Shown piece after piece: positions 25,428-34,738 of a DNA stretch of 64,000 nucleotides (within the stretch, counting starts at the first letter, position 1; each line of letters starts with the position of its first letter). The notes beneath the pieces were generated by a model. The model saw only the letters and a program-made list of their open reading frames with translations. It had not been told where the DNA came from and made no database searches. The DNA lies in the NCBI GenBank assembly GCA_049516155.1, contig JBEKTJ010000002.1, positions 62,001 through 126,000 of the forward strand. The letters are read 5' to 3'. The translations under genes were made by a program, and so were the position numbers. Source of the DNA: Bog-159 sp049516155. GTDB taxonomy: Bacteria; Acidobacteriota; Terriglobia; Bryobacterales; Bryobacteraceae.

Positions 25428-26264
25428 TTGGCGATGATCCCAACTACGAAGCTACATCCGATCCGCAGTCGCAGGGATATTCTGATAATGGGCGGCGCGG
25501 CGCTCTTGCCTGCCGCAATGCCTTCCGCGATGCATGCGCAGGATGGTCAACCCGCAAGAACCGCCAACGGCGGCACGGACCCTTTTCCAATTCCGTGGCT
25601 TGATAAGAATGGCAGCCACAATCAGCCGGCGGGCCCCAACTTGGAACCTTCACACATTTACGATTTCAAAGGGCGGGTGGCCCGGTGCAGCACCTTCACC
25701 GGTGCGGGCACCGATAACCATGGGAACCGAATCGCCTTCGGCAGCCCGACCACGGATTACGGCGTGATGCAGGGGGAGTATTGGGCTGCCCGGGCCGCTC
25801 AGCAGGGCGCCTTCACGCACATATGACTCACGCTCTTCCGGGGACCGGCGGTTCCCGCGAATCAGATACACGACTTTCACCCGCCGATTGCGCCGTCCGG
25901 ACTCTACTGGGTTGTTCCAGTGCCGGAGCGCGGCCTGAGCATTAGTTCCGACGGGAACACCTTCACGCTTGAGCTGCGCAATGTCGCCGTGGTCGACCAG
26001 CCGCGCTGGCCTGCGCTCGATTCCATAGCTACCCCTGCGCGAATGAGCTTCAAGATGGTATGGAAATCGACTGGAGAGCCCGTGACATACGAGGATGCCT
26101 CCAAGCATTTTCGGTTCACTGGCACGCGGGCGGCGTGCCAATTGGAGGCGGAGGTGGAGGTTCCATCGATCGGATTTTCGTGGAAGTCGGACCCCCTCGC
26201 TACATCCAAGTGCGACTTCGCCATCATGGGCGTGGAGGTCAACGGGCGTTATTACAACGGTTAA
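25428..26264 (+). pseudogene. Tat-signal secreted protein interrupted by an in-frame TGA
   Basis: Unknown protein with a twin-arginine signal (RSRRDILIMGGAALLPAAMP, cleaved near HAQ). Coding potential runs in a single frame from ATG 25428 to TAA near 26264, about 278 codons. It is broken only by TGA at 25824-25826, after AARAAQQGAFTHI. The frame then continues with LTLFRGPAVPANQIHDFHPP and ends VNGRYYNG. A base substitution in an otherwise intact gene is the simplest explanation. The part after the stop has no ribosome site of its own. The family was not recognised. Confidence 0.65.
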
Positions 26265-26313
26265 GCATCTACGCCGGCGCCCTCTTGGAAGACTCAATAA
26301 ATAGGAGGCTGAC

Positions 26314-27360
26314 ATGCAATATCGACTCTTGGGCAACAGCGGACTGCGAGTTTCCGAGGCGGCTCTCGGCACTATGACCTTTGGCGACGATTGGGGCTGG
26401 GGCGCCGCTAAGGATGAGGCCCGCCAGATTTACGACGCTTTCCGCGAGGCCGGCGGCAATTTCATCGATACTGCGAACCTTTATACCAACGGGACCAGTG
26501 AATCGTTCCTGGGCGAGTTCATGCAGGGCCACCGCCAAAGCGTCGTGCTGGCCACGAAATACACCAACGCCGCACCGGGCACGGATCCGAACGCGGCGGG
26601 CAACCAGCGCAAGAATATGATGCAGGCGGTGGAAGCCAGCCTCAAACGGTTGCGCACCGAATATATCGATCTTTATTGGGTCCATGCGTGGGATCAGATC
26701 ACCCCGGTAGAGGAAGTCATGCGCGGACTGGATGACTTGGTTCGCGCCGGGAAGGTGCTCTACACCGGCATCTCCGACGCCCCGGCTTGGTGGATCGCGC
26801 AGGCAAACACACTGGCGCACCTGCGCGGCTGGTCGCCCTTCGTCGGCTTGCAGATCGAATACAGCTTGATCGAGCGAACCGTCGAGCGCGAGTTGATCCC
26901 GATGGCCAAGGCGCTGAACATAGGCTTGACCGCGTGGTCGCCGCTAGCCAGTGGCATGCTTACGGGGAAGTATCATGGTCAAGCAGCTTCGGAGCAAAGT
27001 GGCGAACCGGGCCGTTTGAGCAACGCGATGATGAAGGACTTCCTGCCGGAGCAGCAGCGCGCCGATCGCGTGGTTGAAGCGGTGACGACCGTGTCCCATC
27101 AGACTGGCCGCAGCATGGCGCAGGTCGCGCTGGCGTGGCTTCGCTACCGCCCCGTACCCGTCGTCCCCATCATCGGGGCACGCAAACTTTCTCAGTTGCA
27201 AGACAATCTCGCGAGCTTCGAATTGACGCTGTCCGCGGATCATTTAAAGACGCTGGACGATGCCAGCCGGATTGAACTCGGATTCCCGTACGATTTATAC
27301 GCCAAGGACATGCTCCGTGCATTCATTTATGGCGGATTGCGCGACCGGATCCTGGCATAA
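26314..27360 (+). CDS. Aldo/keto reductase
   Basis: NADPH-dependent oxidoreductase with a TIM-barrel fold, 348 residues. Catalytic tetrad context is visible: Asp/Tyr in FIDTANLYTNG, Lys in VVLATKYTNA and His in IDLYWVHAWD. Cofactor-binding segments are SPLASGMLTGKY and VVPIIGARKLSQLQDNL. A strong AGGAGG ribosome site precedes the ATG. It belongs to the YajO/YghZ-like group. It is followed after 10 bases by a metallo-beta-lactamase-fold gene and may share its transcript. Confidence 0.93.
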   Translation: MQYRLLGNSGLRVSEAALGTMTFGDDWGWGAAKDEARQIYDAFREAGGNFIDTANLYTNGTSESFLGEFMQGHRQSVVLATKYTNAAPGTDPNAAGNQRKNMMQAVEASLKRLRTEYIDLYWVHAWDQITPVEEVMRGLDDLVRAGKVLYTGISDAPAWWIAQANTLAHLRGWSPFVGLQIEYSLIERTVERELIPMAKALNIGLTAWSPLASGMLTGKYHGQAASEQSGEPGRLSNAMMKDFLPEQQRADRVVEAVTTVSHQTGRSMAQVALAWLRYRPVPVVPIIGARKLSQLQDNLASFELTLSADHLKTLDDASRIELGFPYDLYAKDMLRAFIYGGLRDRILA

Positions 27361-27370
27361 AGAGTAATCA

Positions 27371-28336
27371 ATGGCGATTCATGCAGGCGAGTCCAAGCGG
27401 CCGGAATTTCCAAAGCACTTTGACGGAAAGCGATTCTACAATCCGGACGCTCCGCAGGCGCTGGGCTTTCGTGACGCCCTTCGCTGGAAGCTGACCAGCC
27501 GGCCGGAGCCGTCGCCCGGTTTCATTGCGGACGTCGACCCATCCATACCGCCCGCGCGCGTGGAAGGCAACGAATTGCTAACCACGCTGGTGAACCACTC
27601 CACCGTGCTCATTCAGCAAAGTGGTTCTAACATTTTGACCGATCCAATTTGGTCCGAACGAGCGAGTCCTCTTTCCTGGATCGGTCCGCACCGGAGGCGA
27701 AAGCCCGGAGTATCTTGGGACGATCTGCCCTCGATCGACGCCGTGCTAATCAGCCACAATCATTACGACCATTTGGATCTACCGACGCTGCGTCGGCTGG
27801 CGGCTCGGGGAAGTTCCGTATTTATTGTCCCGGCTCGCGTATCCCGCTTGCTTCGCGCGCAGCATATCGGACCGGTGCATGAGTTGGATTGGGGTGAGTC
27901 GTTGTCGCTCGCGGGCTTCACCATCCATTGTGTCCCGGCCTTGCATTTCTCGGCCCGAGGAATTCACGATCGCAACCGAACCCTCTGGTGCGGATATGCG
28001 ATCGAATGTAACGAACGGCTGATATATTTTGCGGGAGACACTGCCTTCGGACCGCATTTCGCCCAGATTCGCGAAAGGTTCGGATCGCCGCGCCTCGCGC
28101 TATTGCCGATCGGAGCCTACCAACCGAGATGGTTCATGTCGCCGGTGCATATGGGTCCCGATGAGGCGGTTAAGGCGCACCGGATCCTGGCCGCCGAGAC
28201 CAGTATCGCGATTCACCATGGAACTTTCCACCTTACGGATGAGAGCCTCGATACACCGGCGAAGGAACTCATGGCCTGCGCTCAAAATGAATCGTTTCTG
28301 GTCCTTAAGAACGGCCAGGCTGCCGCCATTACATGA
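27371..28336 (+). CDS. MBL-fold metal-dependent hydrolase (NAPE-PLD/UlaG-like)
   Basis: Metallo-beta-lactamase-fold hydrolase, 321 residues. The zinc-binding motif is SHNHYDHLD; further ligands are in CVPALHFSARG and YFAGDTAFGP, and the late IAIHHGTFHLTD. The N-terminal part (TTLVNHSTVLIQQSGSNILT, DPIWSERASPLSW) matches bacterial relatives of N-acyl-phosphatidylethanolamine phospholipase D. No signal peptide is visible. Its stop overlaps the start of a membrane-protein gene by 4 bases, so a lipid-related substrate is plausible but unproven. Confidence 0.88.
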   Translation: MAIHAGESKRPEFPKHFDGKRFYNPDAPQALGFRDALRWKLTSRPEPSPGFIADVDPSIPPARVEGNELLTTLVNHSTVLIQQSGSNILTDPIWSERASPLSWIGPHRRRKPGVSWDDLPSIDAVLISHNHYDHLDLPTLRRLAARGSSVFIVPARVSRLLRAQHIGPVHELDWGESLSLAGFTIHCVPALHFSARGIHDRNRTLWCGYAIECNERLIYFAGDTAFGPHFAQIRERFGSPRLALLPIGAYQPRWFMSPVHMGPDEAVKAHRILAAETSIAIHHGTFHLTDESLDTPAKELMACAQNESFLVLKNGQAAAIT

Positions 28337-29088
28337 CCATCGATAAGCACACTCTCGCGCTGGTCAGCATAGCCGGTAGTTCACTGGATGTGCTGGGAGC
28401 GTTGTACCTCGCTTACGATCTATTGGGCGGAGAACATGGACCCCTCCGGACTCTGACCAGAGGAGTTACTTACGGCGCGCTATTCGGCGCCGGATATTCC
28501 CTCGCCCTAGGGCCGGTCTTTGGGCTTGCCACCGGCGGGGCGCACGGCGTCACCCTCGCCTGGGAGTTTTCCCGCGCTTCCAGACGCGGACCGAAGCCGG
28601 GATTCTGGTATGACGCGGCCATGAGCGCCATCCGCGGAGCCGGCTTCGCGCTGGGCGCCGCGTACTTATATGGGGCCACGTTCGGTTTCATATTTGGCGC
28701 ACTCAGTACCGTGGGACAGATCTTGGCGTACCGGGCCGGCATTCGGCCTACGCTCGACTATCAACCCGGCACCCGGCCTCGATTGACCAAACGGCAGATT
28801 CTGGCGGCGGTAAATCGCACAGCCGGCTATGCCATCGCCGGATATATCAGCGCCTTAGCCGCGCATGAGCCGGCGAACGCACTGAGCGTCGGAGTAAGAA
28901 CCGGACTGGCGATCGGAGTGGTCACGGCGACGGCGAACGCATGCATGCCTTTCATCGAATGGAATGCCGACCACGTGCCTGAGAAACGCATGGGTGTGTT
29001 CGGAATTGGCTTGATCCTTATCGGCTTCGCGCTGCAATCCATACAGTATTGGGTGGCGCTGCTCGATGTGAGCATTGGGCAACGGTGA
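28333..29088 (+). CDS. Uncharacterised multi-pass membrane protein
   Basis: Not recognised. The 251-residue product has roughly six hydrophobic, Gly/Ala-rich segments (e.g. GALFGAGYSLALGPVFGLAT, GAAYLYGATFGFIFGALS, GVFGIGLILIGFALQSIQYW) joined by short charged loops. There is no signal peptide and no enzyme motif. It overlaps the MBL-fold hydrolase gene by 4 bases and ends 17 bases before the convergent ADOP gene. The coupling suggests the two act together, perhaps on a membrane lipid. Confidence 0.75.
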   Translation: MTIDKHTLALVSIAGSSLDVLGALYLAYDLLGGEHGPLRTLTRGVTYGALFGAGYSLALGPVFGLATGGAHGVTLAWEFSRASRRGPKPGFWYDAAMSAIRGAGFALGAAYLYGATFGFIFGALSTVGQILAYRAGIRPTLDYQPGTRPRLTKRQILAAVNRTAGYAIAGYISALAAHEPANALSVGVRTGLAIGVVTATANACMPFIEWNADHVPEKRMGVFGIGLILIGFALQSIQYWVALLDVSIGQR

Positions 29089-29104
29089 ACCTAACCGTGT
29101 CCCC

Positions 29105-31537
29105 TTACTCGTATCTGAGAGCTTCTACCGGGTTGACTTTCGCCGCCCGGCGGGTAGGCGCCCAACATGCCATCAGCGCGACGCCCGCGAATAATAATGC
29201 CACGCCGATCAGCGTGAGCGGATCGCCGGGCTCCACTTCAAAAAGAAAGGACCGCAGAACGCGCGACAGAACCAGCGCCGCGGCCGTACCAGCCACGATT
29301 CCGCCAGCGATCAACCGGAATCCTTCCGCGAAAATCAGGTTCCGGATGTCGCGCTGCTGCGCCCCGACCGCCGAGCGGATCGCGAGTTCGCGCCGGCGGG
29401 AGGCCACCGACAGCGAGAGCACGCCATAGATGCCGACCAGTGTCAGCACGCTGCCCACCACTGCAAACCCGGCGAGCAGTTGCATGGCAAAGGTGCGGGA
29501 CGCCAGCGAATCGCCGCGAATCTGTTCGAGCGTTTGCATGTGTTCGACGGCGGCCGTGGGGTCGACAGCGCGCAACTCGCGTTGGACAGCGGACATAACC
29601 GCGCGCGGATCCGCCGCCGTGCGGACGACTAGGTGCTTCGAAAAGGCGCCCGCCTGCCACAAGGAAAGATAAATCTCGGGACCCGCCGCATGGGTCAGGT
29701 CGTCGGTGCGGCCATTCGCCACAACGCCGACGATTTCCGTGGGAGGATCCCTGCGGTTGCCCAGCCAGAGCTTCTTTCCGATGGCGGCAGCATGGGGGAA
29801 ATAGCGGTCCGCCAGAGCTTGGTTCACCACGGCTACACTGGGCGCGTTGCGGATATCGGTGGAACGGAAGTCCCGCCCATCCAAAATCGGAAGCCCCAGC
29901 AGCTTGAAGTAGTCCTCTGTCACCGAGCGCAGCGGCAGTGAAATCCGATCGCTTTCCTTGACCGCCGCGGGTTGCCCTTCGATGTCAAGCGTCGCCGGCC
30001 AATTGTTGCCGGTAAGGGGTACGCCCCACGCAAAGGCGGCGTATTGCACGCCGGGAAGCGCGGAGACTCGTTCCAGCGCCCGGCGGTGAAAATCGAGCCA
30101 GTTGCCCTGGACCGCCGTGACGCTCATCGTTAATATATGCGAAACGTTGTAGCCCGATTGCACGTTTGAGATGTTCATCATGGTGCGGATCAGCAGGCCC
30201 GCGCCCACCAGCAGCGCCAGGGTCAACGCGGTTTGAACGAGCGTCACGCCCCGAAGCAACCGGCGTTCGCCCACCCCCGCGCTGCTTTTCGGGCCGGCGC
30301 TCTTGAGCACCTGCATGGGGTCGATCCGGGAAGCGCGTAGCGCGGGAAACAGGCCGGCCATAAGTGCGGCCACGACGGCCGCGGCGAGACCAAAGGCCAG
30401 CACCGGCCAGCCCGCCGTGACTGCGTCCAGGCGCGGGATGGCGTGTCCGCCGATCAGTTTGAACAGCTTGACCGCTCCCAGCGCGAAGCCCACACCCAGC
30501 GCGCCGCCCAGCAGGGCAAGCAGCAGGCTTTCCGTCGACACTTGGCGGAACAGTGCGACTCGCCCTACGCCCAGGGCGCTGCGCACCGCATACTCCTGCT
30601 GCCGCTGCAATCCGCGCACCAGCAATAGGGCCGCCGCATTTCCGCACGCGATCAGGAGCACCAGCGCAGCCGCACCCAGCAACGGCAGCAGAATGCGCCC
30701 GCCATCCCGATTCATTTCCGCGGTTAGAGAATGCACTTCGGGCGTAAAGCCCTCGAAATCATGCTCGGCTTGCGCCTGCCTCGCGGTAACCACCTTGAGT
30801 TCGCCTTGCGCCTGCGCCAGCGTGGTCCCATCTCGCAGCCGCCCCATGACATTCCAAAACGCCTCTTTCAATTGTTCAGCCGGTTTGGAAGGCGCCGGGA
30901 TCCAAAAATCCACCATCGCGTTCACGTTGTAGTTCGGCTCCTTCGCATTCGCGGGCGACGGCAGAAAACGGACGCCGGGCGGCATCACTCCGATCACCTT
31001 GGGAGGCGTATCCCAGCGGCTGATGCGCAGGGTCTTTCCGATGATATTTGGATCGCCGTTGAACTTCCGCTGCCACAAGTCGTACCCGAGGACGATTACC
31101 GGCGCCGGTTTGGCTCCCGTTTCGGACTCGAGAAACGTGCGGCCCATCAGGGGTTGGAGTCCCAACACGCGGAAATAGTCCCCAGTGACCCACATCCCCT
31201 GCATCGACACGCTGCCGTCGGTGAGCACCAGAAAATTGAAAGACCAGTCATAGGCGGCAATGGACTCAAACGACTTGGCCTCCTTTTGCCATTCCATCCA
31301 TTGCGCGGCGGCCCACGCGCGTCGCTGTGCCATCTGCCGGCCGTCGGTTCGAGCGGCGGGAATCAGCACGAGACGCCCCGGTTGGCGGTAAGGCGGCGGC
31401 GTCAGCAGAACACCTCGAATCAGGCTGTAAACCGCCGAGGTCGCGCCGATGCCCAGCGCCAGCGTGAGCACGGCAATCAGGGTAAAGCCGGGCTGCTTGC
31501 GCAGCATCCGCAGGCCAAGGCGCAGGTCTTGAAGCAT
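29105..31537 (-). CDS. ADOP-type MacB-like ABC permease
   Basis: Acidobacterial duplicated orphan permease, 810 residues from ATG 31537 (GGAGG ribosome site). It has two MacB/FtsX units: an N-terminal helix (PGFTLIAVLTLALGIGATSA), a MacB periplasmic domain and three helices (VLLIACGNAAALLLVRG onwards). A second periplasmic domain and a final three-helix set follow (LTLVGIYGVLSLSVASRRRE), ending RRAAKVNPVEALRYE. No ATP-binding gene is nearby, as is usual for this family. It lacks the short N-terminal helical extension seen in the other three copies. The divergent PadR gene probably controls it. Confidence 0.9.
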   Translation of the reverse strand: MLQDLRLGLRMLRKQPGFTLIAVLTLALGIGATSAVYSLIRGVLLTPPPYRQPGRLVLIPAARTDGRQMAQRRAWAAAQWMEWQKEAKSFESIAAYDWSFNFLVLTDGSVSMQGMWVTGDYFRVLGLQPLMGRTFLESETGAKPAPVIVLGYDLWQRKFNGDPNIIGKTLRISRWDTPPKVIGVMPPGVRFLPSPANAKEPNYNVNAMVDFWIPAPSKPAEQLKEAFWNVMGRLRDGTTLAQAQGELKVVTARQAQAEHDFEGFTPEVHSLTAEMNRDGGRILLPLLGAAALVLLIACGNAAALLLVRGLQRQQEYAVRSALGVGRVALFRQVSTESLLLALLGGALGVGFALGAVKLFKLIGGHAIPRLDAVTAGWPVLAFGLAAAVVAALMAGLFPALRASRIDPMQVLKSAGPKSSAGVGERRLLRGVTLVQTALTLALLVGAGLLIRTMMNISNVQSGYNVSHILTMSVTAVQGNWLDFHRRALERVSALPGVQYAAFAWGVPLTGNNWPATLDIEGQPAAVKESDRISLPLRSVTEDYFKLLGLPILDGRDFRSTDIRNAPSVAVVNQALADRYFPHAAAIGKKLWLGNRRDPPTEIVGVVANGRTDDLTHAAGPEIYLSLWQAGAFSKHLVVRTAADPRAVMSAVQRELRAVDPTAAVEHMQTLEQIRGDSLASRTFAMQLLAGFAVVGSVLTLVGIYGVLSLSVASRRRELAIRSAVGAQQRDIRNLIFAEGFRLIAGGIVAGTAAALVLSRVLRSFLFEVEPGDPLTLIGVALLFAGVALMACWAPTRRAAKVNPVEALRYE

Positions 31538-31609
31538 TTGGTGGTCCTCCGTTACTTCTCTTTGACGCATGCAATAGGGAATACGTTGGCAATCCCTAAC
31601 CTTGCCTAC

Positions 31610-31641
31610 ACTCAGACGTCTGTATATTATGAAGTCTGAGT
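31610..31641. promoter_or_regulatory. Palindromic operator and promoter of the ADOP/PadR divergent pair
   Basis: ACTCAGAC (31610-31617) and GTCTGAGT (31634-31641) form a perfect 8-base inverted repeat; CAGACGTCTG (31613-31622) inside it is itself a palindrome. A TATATTAT -10-like element (31622-31629) sits between the arms. The right arm touches the padR start codon. A PadR dimer bound here would block padR transcription and possibly the divergent ADOP gene. Confidence 0.6.
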
Positions 31642-31971
31642 ATGCCTAAAACCGACTCGCTCCAGGGATCGCTCGATCTGCTCGTCTTGAAGATTCTTTC
31701 GCGGCGGCCGCGCCTGCACGGTTACGCCATCATGACTGCCATCAAGGACTGGTCCGGCGAGGTGCTTCGCGCCGAGGAAGGCTCGCTCTATCCAGCCCTG
31801 CACCGGATGGAGGAAGCGGGCTGGATTCGCGCCGAATGGATCACCAAAGATACCGGGCGGCGAGCGCGCATTTATGAATTGACAGCCGCGGGCAGGAAGC
31901 AGCTTGACGCCGAAGAATCGCGCTGGCAGGCGGTGACTTCGGCCGTAAATCGGGTTCTCAGGACGGTCTGA
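31642..31971 (+). CDS. PadR-family regulator
   Basis: Winged-helix repressor of 109 residues. The family core is clear: SLQGSLDLLVLKILSRRPRL, HGYAIMTAIKDWSG, then EEGSLYPALHRMEEAGWIRA and GRRARIYELTAAGRKQL. No Shine-Dalgarno sequence precedes the ATG; the -10-like element lies only about 12 bases upstream, so the mRNA may be nearly leaderless. Its stop is one base from the next ADOP start. PadR genes beside ADOP permeases are common in Acidobacteria. Confidence 0.93.
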   Translation: MPKTDSLQGSLDLLVLKILSRRPRLHGYAIMTAIKDWSGEVLRAEEGSLYPALHRMEEAGWIRAEWITKDTGRRARIYELTAAGRKQLDAEESRWQAVTSAVNRVLRTV

Positions 31972-31972
31972 T

Positions 31973-34618
31973 ATGTCATATTGGTCACGCATCGTGAATG
32001 TGGTTCGCGGCGATCGGTTAAGCCGTGAAATCGATGAAGAGGTCCAGTCGCACTTCGACGAAGCGGTTGAGCGAGGGCGCGACTCCGGCGAAGCGCGTCG
32101 ATCGTTCGGCTCCGCGCTGCGGTATGGCGAAGAGAGCCGCGATTTGAGACTGATCGCATGGCTCGATTCGCTGCGGGCGGACGCCATCTTCGGCTGGCGC
32201 CAACTTAGGAAGAGAAAGGCGACTTCGGCGGCTGCGATCCTCTCGTTGGCGCTCGCGATCGGCGCATGCACGGGGGCATTCCGGCTCGTTGATGCCCTGC
32301 TGTTGCGGCAATTACCAGTTGCCGACCCACACCACCTGCACGTTCTCGCCCGCGAAGGAATTGGTCCCGACGGCAAGCTTGCCACGTACGACGCGTGGGC
32401 TTATCCGGACTTCCGCTTGATGCGCGCGGCGGTCAAGGGCCAAGCCGAGTTGCTGGCCATATCGTATGCGCAACAGATGGATCTGACATACAAATCGGAC
32501 GCCGAGATGGAGAAAGCGTGCGTGCAATACGTCTCCGGCTGGATGTTCAGTACATTCGGGCTGCGGCCCACCCTGGGACGGCTGCTCACCGAGAGCGACG
32601 ATCTGAAGCCGCACGCACATCCGTATGCAGTGTTGTCGTACGATTACTGGACGCGCCGATTCGATCGGGACCCGAAGGCTGTCGGGCGCACATTTCGCAT
32701 GGGCGACGACCTTTACCAGATCGTAGGAATCGGCCCTGAGCCTTTCACCGGCACGGAAACCGGTGCTGTGACCGACGTCTTCGTACCCACCATGATGCAT
32801 CCTGGAGCCGTGCATGACGACTGGACCTGGCACCGGACCTTGGCGCGGCTGAATTCGGGTGTGGCCGTCGAACCGGTGCGCGCGAAACTGGACGCAGCCT
32901 CGCGCGCATTCGAAACCGAACGGGCCAAGGGCTTCACCGGCATGAGCAAACAAGATATCGACAAATTCTTGGACCATAGGTTAGTGCTGCAGCCCGCAGG
33001 CGCCGGCGCGTCGGATCTGCAGAACAGTTACCGTACGTCCCTTGTGGCGCTCGGCATCCTGGTCGCTTTGGTGCTCCTAATCGCATGTGCCAACGTCGCG
33101 AACCTGATGACCGCCCAGGCGGCTTCGCGAGCGCGCGAAATGGCGCTTCGCGTCTCCATCGGCGCAGGACGGTGGCGCCTCGTGCAACTAGTATTGGTCG
33201 AGAGCGCTATCCTGGCGTTCATATCAGGCGCGATGGGCGCAGTGTTCGCATGGTGGTCCGCGCCGTTCGTGGTGCGCATGATTAATCCGCGGGACAACCC
33301 GGCGCGCCTGTCTCTTCCGGCGGACTGGCGGGTGCTGGGATTCGGCCTGGTGTTGACTCTCGGCGTGATGCTATTGTTCGGTCTTACGCCCGCGCTGCGT
33401 GCCTCGGCGGTGAAGCCGGCCAGCGCGCTCAAAGGCGGAGAAGACCCACACACGCGGCGCAATACGATGCATGCGCTCATCGCCGCGCAGGTTGCCTTCT
33501 GCTTTCTGGTGTTGTTCCTCGCGGGCCTGTTTGGCGCCACATTCGAACGGCTGTCCAATCGGCCCACCGGCTTTGTCGCGGACCGCTTACTCGCGCTCGA
33601 TGCAGTCGCGCAACGCGCCGAGTCGCCGGTCTTCTGGGACCAGGTGGCCCAACATCTACGCGGAGTTCCCGGCGTTCAAAGCGTTGCTTTGGCTGGGTGG
33701 CCGCTGCTCGGCGGGGGCGGCTGGAACGGTTTCGTTTCGGTCAATGGCGCGCCCCCAGGTCCGGTGTTGGCCTACTTTCTGGCCGTCTCTCCCGGTTGGG
33801 TGGACACTATGAAGATTCCCTTCACCTTCGTCGACGGAAGAGACTTCCGCCCCAGCGACACCTTCCCGGGAGCCGCGATCGTCAACGAAACATTCGTCAA
33901 GCAGTTCTTCAACGGGGAGAATCCGATAGGGCAATTGATCGCGAAGGACGGCACTCCTTGCAAGGTTGTCGGCGTGGTGCGCGATGCTCCCTACCGCAGC
34001 ATGCGGGAACCCATAATGCCCTCGGCCTATGTGCCGTTTCATTCCATCGATTCAAAAGGCGCGCTGCGGCCGATACGGGACGCGACCTTCATGGTGCGTA
34101 CGTCCAGCGCGAACCCCATGGCGCTGGCCTCCATCCTGCGTCGGGAAGTTCCGCGCGCGCGGCCCGAATTCCGCGTGAGCAATATCCGCACGCAGGCGGA
34201 GTTGGTCCGGGCGCAGACGTTGCGCGAGCGGTTGCTGGCGATGCTCGGGCTGTTCTTCGCCGGTGTCGCGCTTTTGCTAGCAGCCGTCGGACTCTATGGC
34301 GTACTCGACTATTCCGTGCTGCAACGGCGACGGGAAATCGGCATTCGCGTGGCCATCGGCGCGCCCGCCCGAAACATCGCGCGGCTGGTGACCACGGAAG
34401 TCTTCACTATGGTGCTGGTCGGAGCGCTCGCCGGCGTCGCGCTGGGCATGACGTCGGTACGGTACATCGAGACGCTGCTCTATCAGGTAAAGGCCGGCGA
34501 TCCGGCGATGCTGGCGCTTCCGTCGCTGACGATTCTGGCGGTGGCGGTGCTGGCGGCGGTTCCGGCTGTGTTTCACGCCGTTCACATCGATCCGGTGACC
34601 ATGCTGCGCGGCGATTAG
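31973..34618 (+). CDS. ADOP-type MacB-like ABC permease
   Basis: 881 residues. An N-terminal soluble helical extension (LSREIDEEVQSHFDEAVERG) typical of many ADOPs is followed by the first helix (ATSAAAILSLALAIGACTGA), a MacB periplasmic domain and a three-helix bundle (LVALVLLIACANVANLMTAQ). The second MacB unit ends LYGVLDYSVLQRRREIGIRV and VHIDPVTMLRGD. The gene begins immediately after padR and is probably co-transcribed with it. A REP-like palindrome pair lies 6 bases after the stop. The transported substrate is unknown. Confidence 0.92.
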   Translation: MSYWSRIVNVVRGDRLSREIDEEVQSHFDEAVERGRDSGEARRSFGSALRYGEESRDLRLIAWLDSLRADAIFGWRQLRKRKATSAAAILSLALAIGACTGAFRLVDALLLRQLPVADPHHLHVLAREGIGPDGKLATYDAWAYPDFRLMRAAVKGQAELLAISYAQQMDLTYKSDAEMEKACVQYVSGWMFSTFGLRPTLGRLLTESDDLKPHAHPYAVLSYDYWTRRFDRDPKAVGRTFRMGDDLYQIVGIGPEPFTGTETGAVTDVFVPTMMHPGAVHDDWTWHRTLARLNSGVAVEPVRAKLDAASRAFETERAKGFTGMSKQDIDKFLDHRLVLQPAGAGASDLQNSYRTSLVALGILVALVLLIACANVANLMTAQAASRAREMALRVSIGAGRWRLVQLVLVESAILAFISGAMGAVFAWWSAPFVVRMINPRDNPARLSLPADWRVLGFGLVLTLGVMLLFGLTPALRASAVKPASALKGGEDPHTRRNTMHALIAAQVAFCFLVLFLAGLFGATFERLSNRPTGFVADRLLALDAVAQRAESPVFWDQVAQHLRGVPGVQSVALAGWPLLGGGGWNGFVSVNGAPPGPVLAYFLAVSPGWVDTMKIPFTFVDGRDFRPSDTFPGAAIVNETFVKQFFNGENPIGQLIAKDGTPCKVVGVVRDAPYRSMREPIMPSAYVPFHSIDSKGALRPIRDATFMVRTSSANPMALASILRREVPRARPEFRVSNIRTQAELVRAQTLRERLLAMLGLFFAGVALLLAAVGLYGVLDYSVLQRRREIGIRVAIGAPARNIARLVTTEVFTMVLVGALAGVALGMTSVRYIETLLYQVKAGDPAMLALPSLTILAVAVLAAVPAVFHAVHIDPVTMLRGD

Positions 34619-34623
34619 CAGTT

Positions 34624-34678
34624 GGACAGGCCTCCTGGCCTGTCTTTCGGGTACACGGACAGGCCGGGAGGCCTGTCC
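34624..34678. repeat. REP-like inverted palindrome pair
   Basis: Two imperfect copies of one palindrome face each other: arms GGACAGGCC and GGCCTGTC(C) with a TCCT loop at 34624-34644, and the same arms with a GGGA loop at 34657-34678. Twelve bases separate them. Each can form a hairpin and the two can pair together. A third copy is at 57478-57499. The family looks like an acidobacterial REP element; no transposase is nearby. Confidence 0.75.
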
Positions 34679-34738
34679 TACATGTTGACACATGAACCGG
34701 CGTCTGCTACTGTGGCCATAACACAGGAGCAACGCAAC

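Noticed and set aside
25824..25826. Selenocysteine codon
   Set aside because: No selenoprotein family match and no hairpin typical of a SECIS element was noticed after the TGA.
34622..34738. N-terminal extension of the second PadR protein
   Set aside because: It would translate the REP-like palindrome pair; TTG 34739 has a good ribosome site and starts the family sequence.
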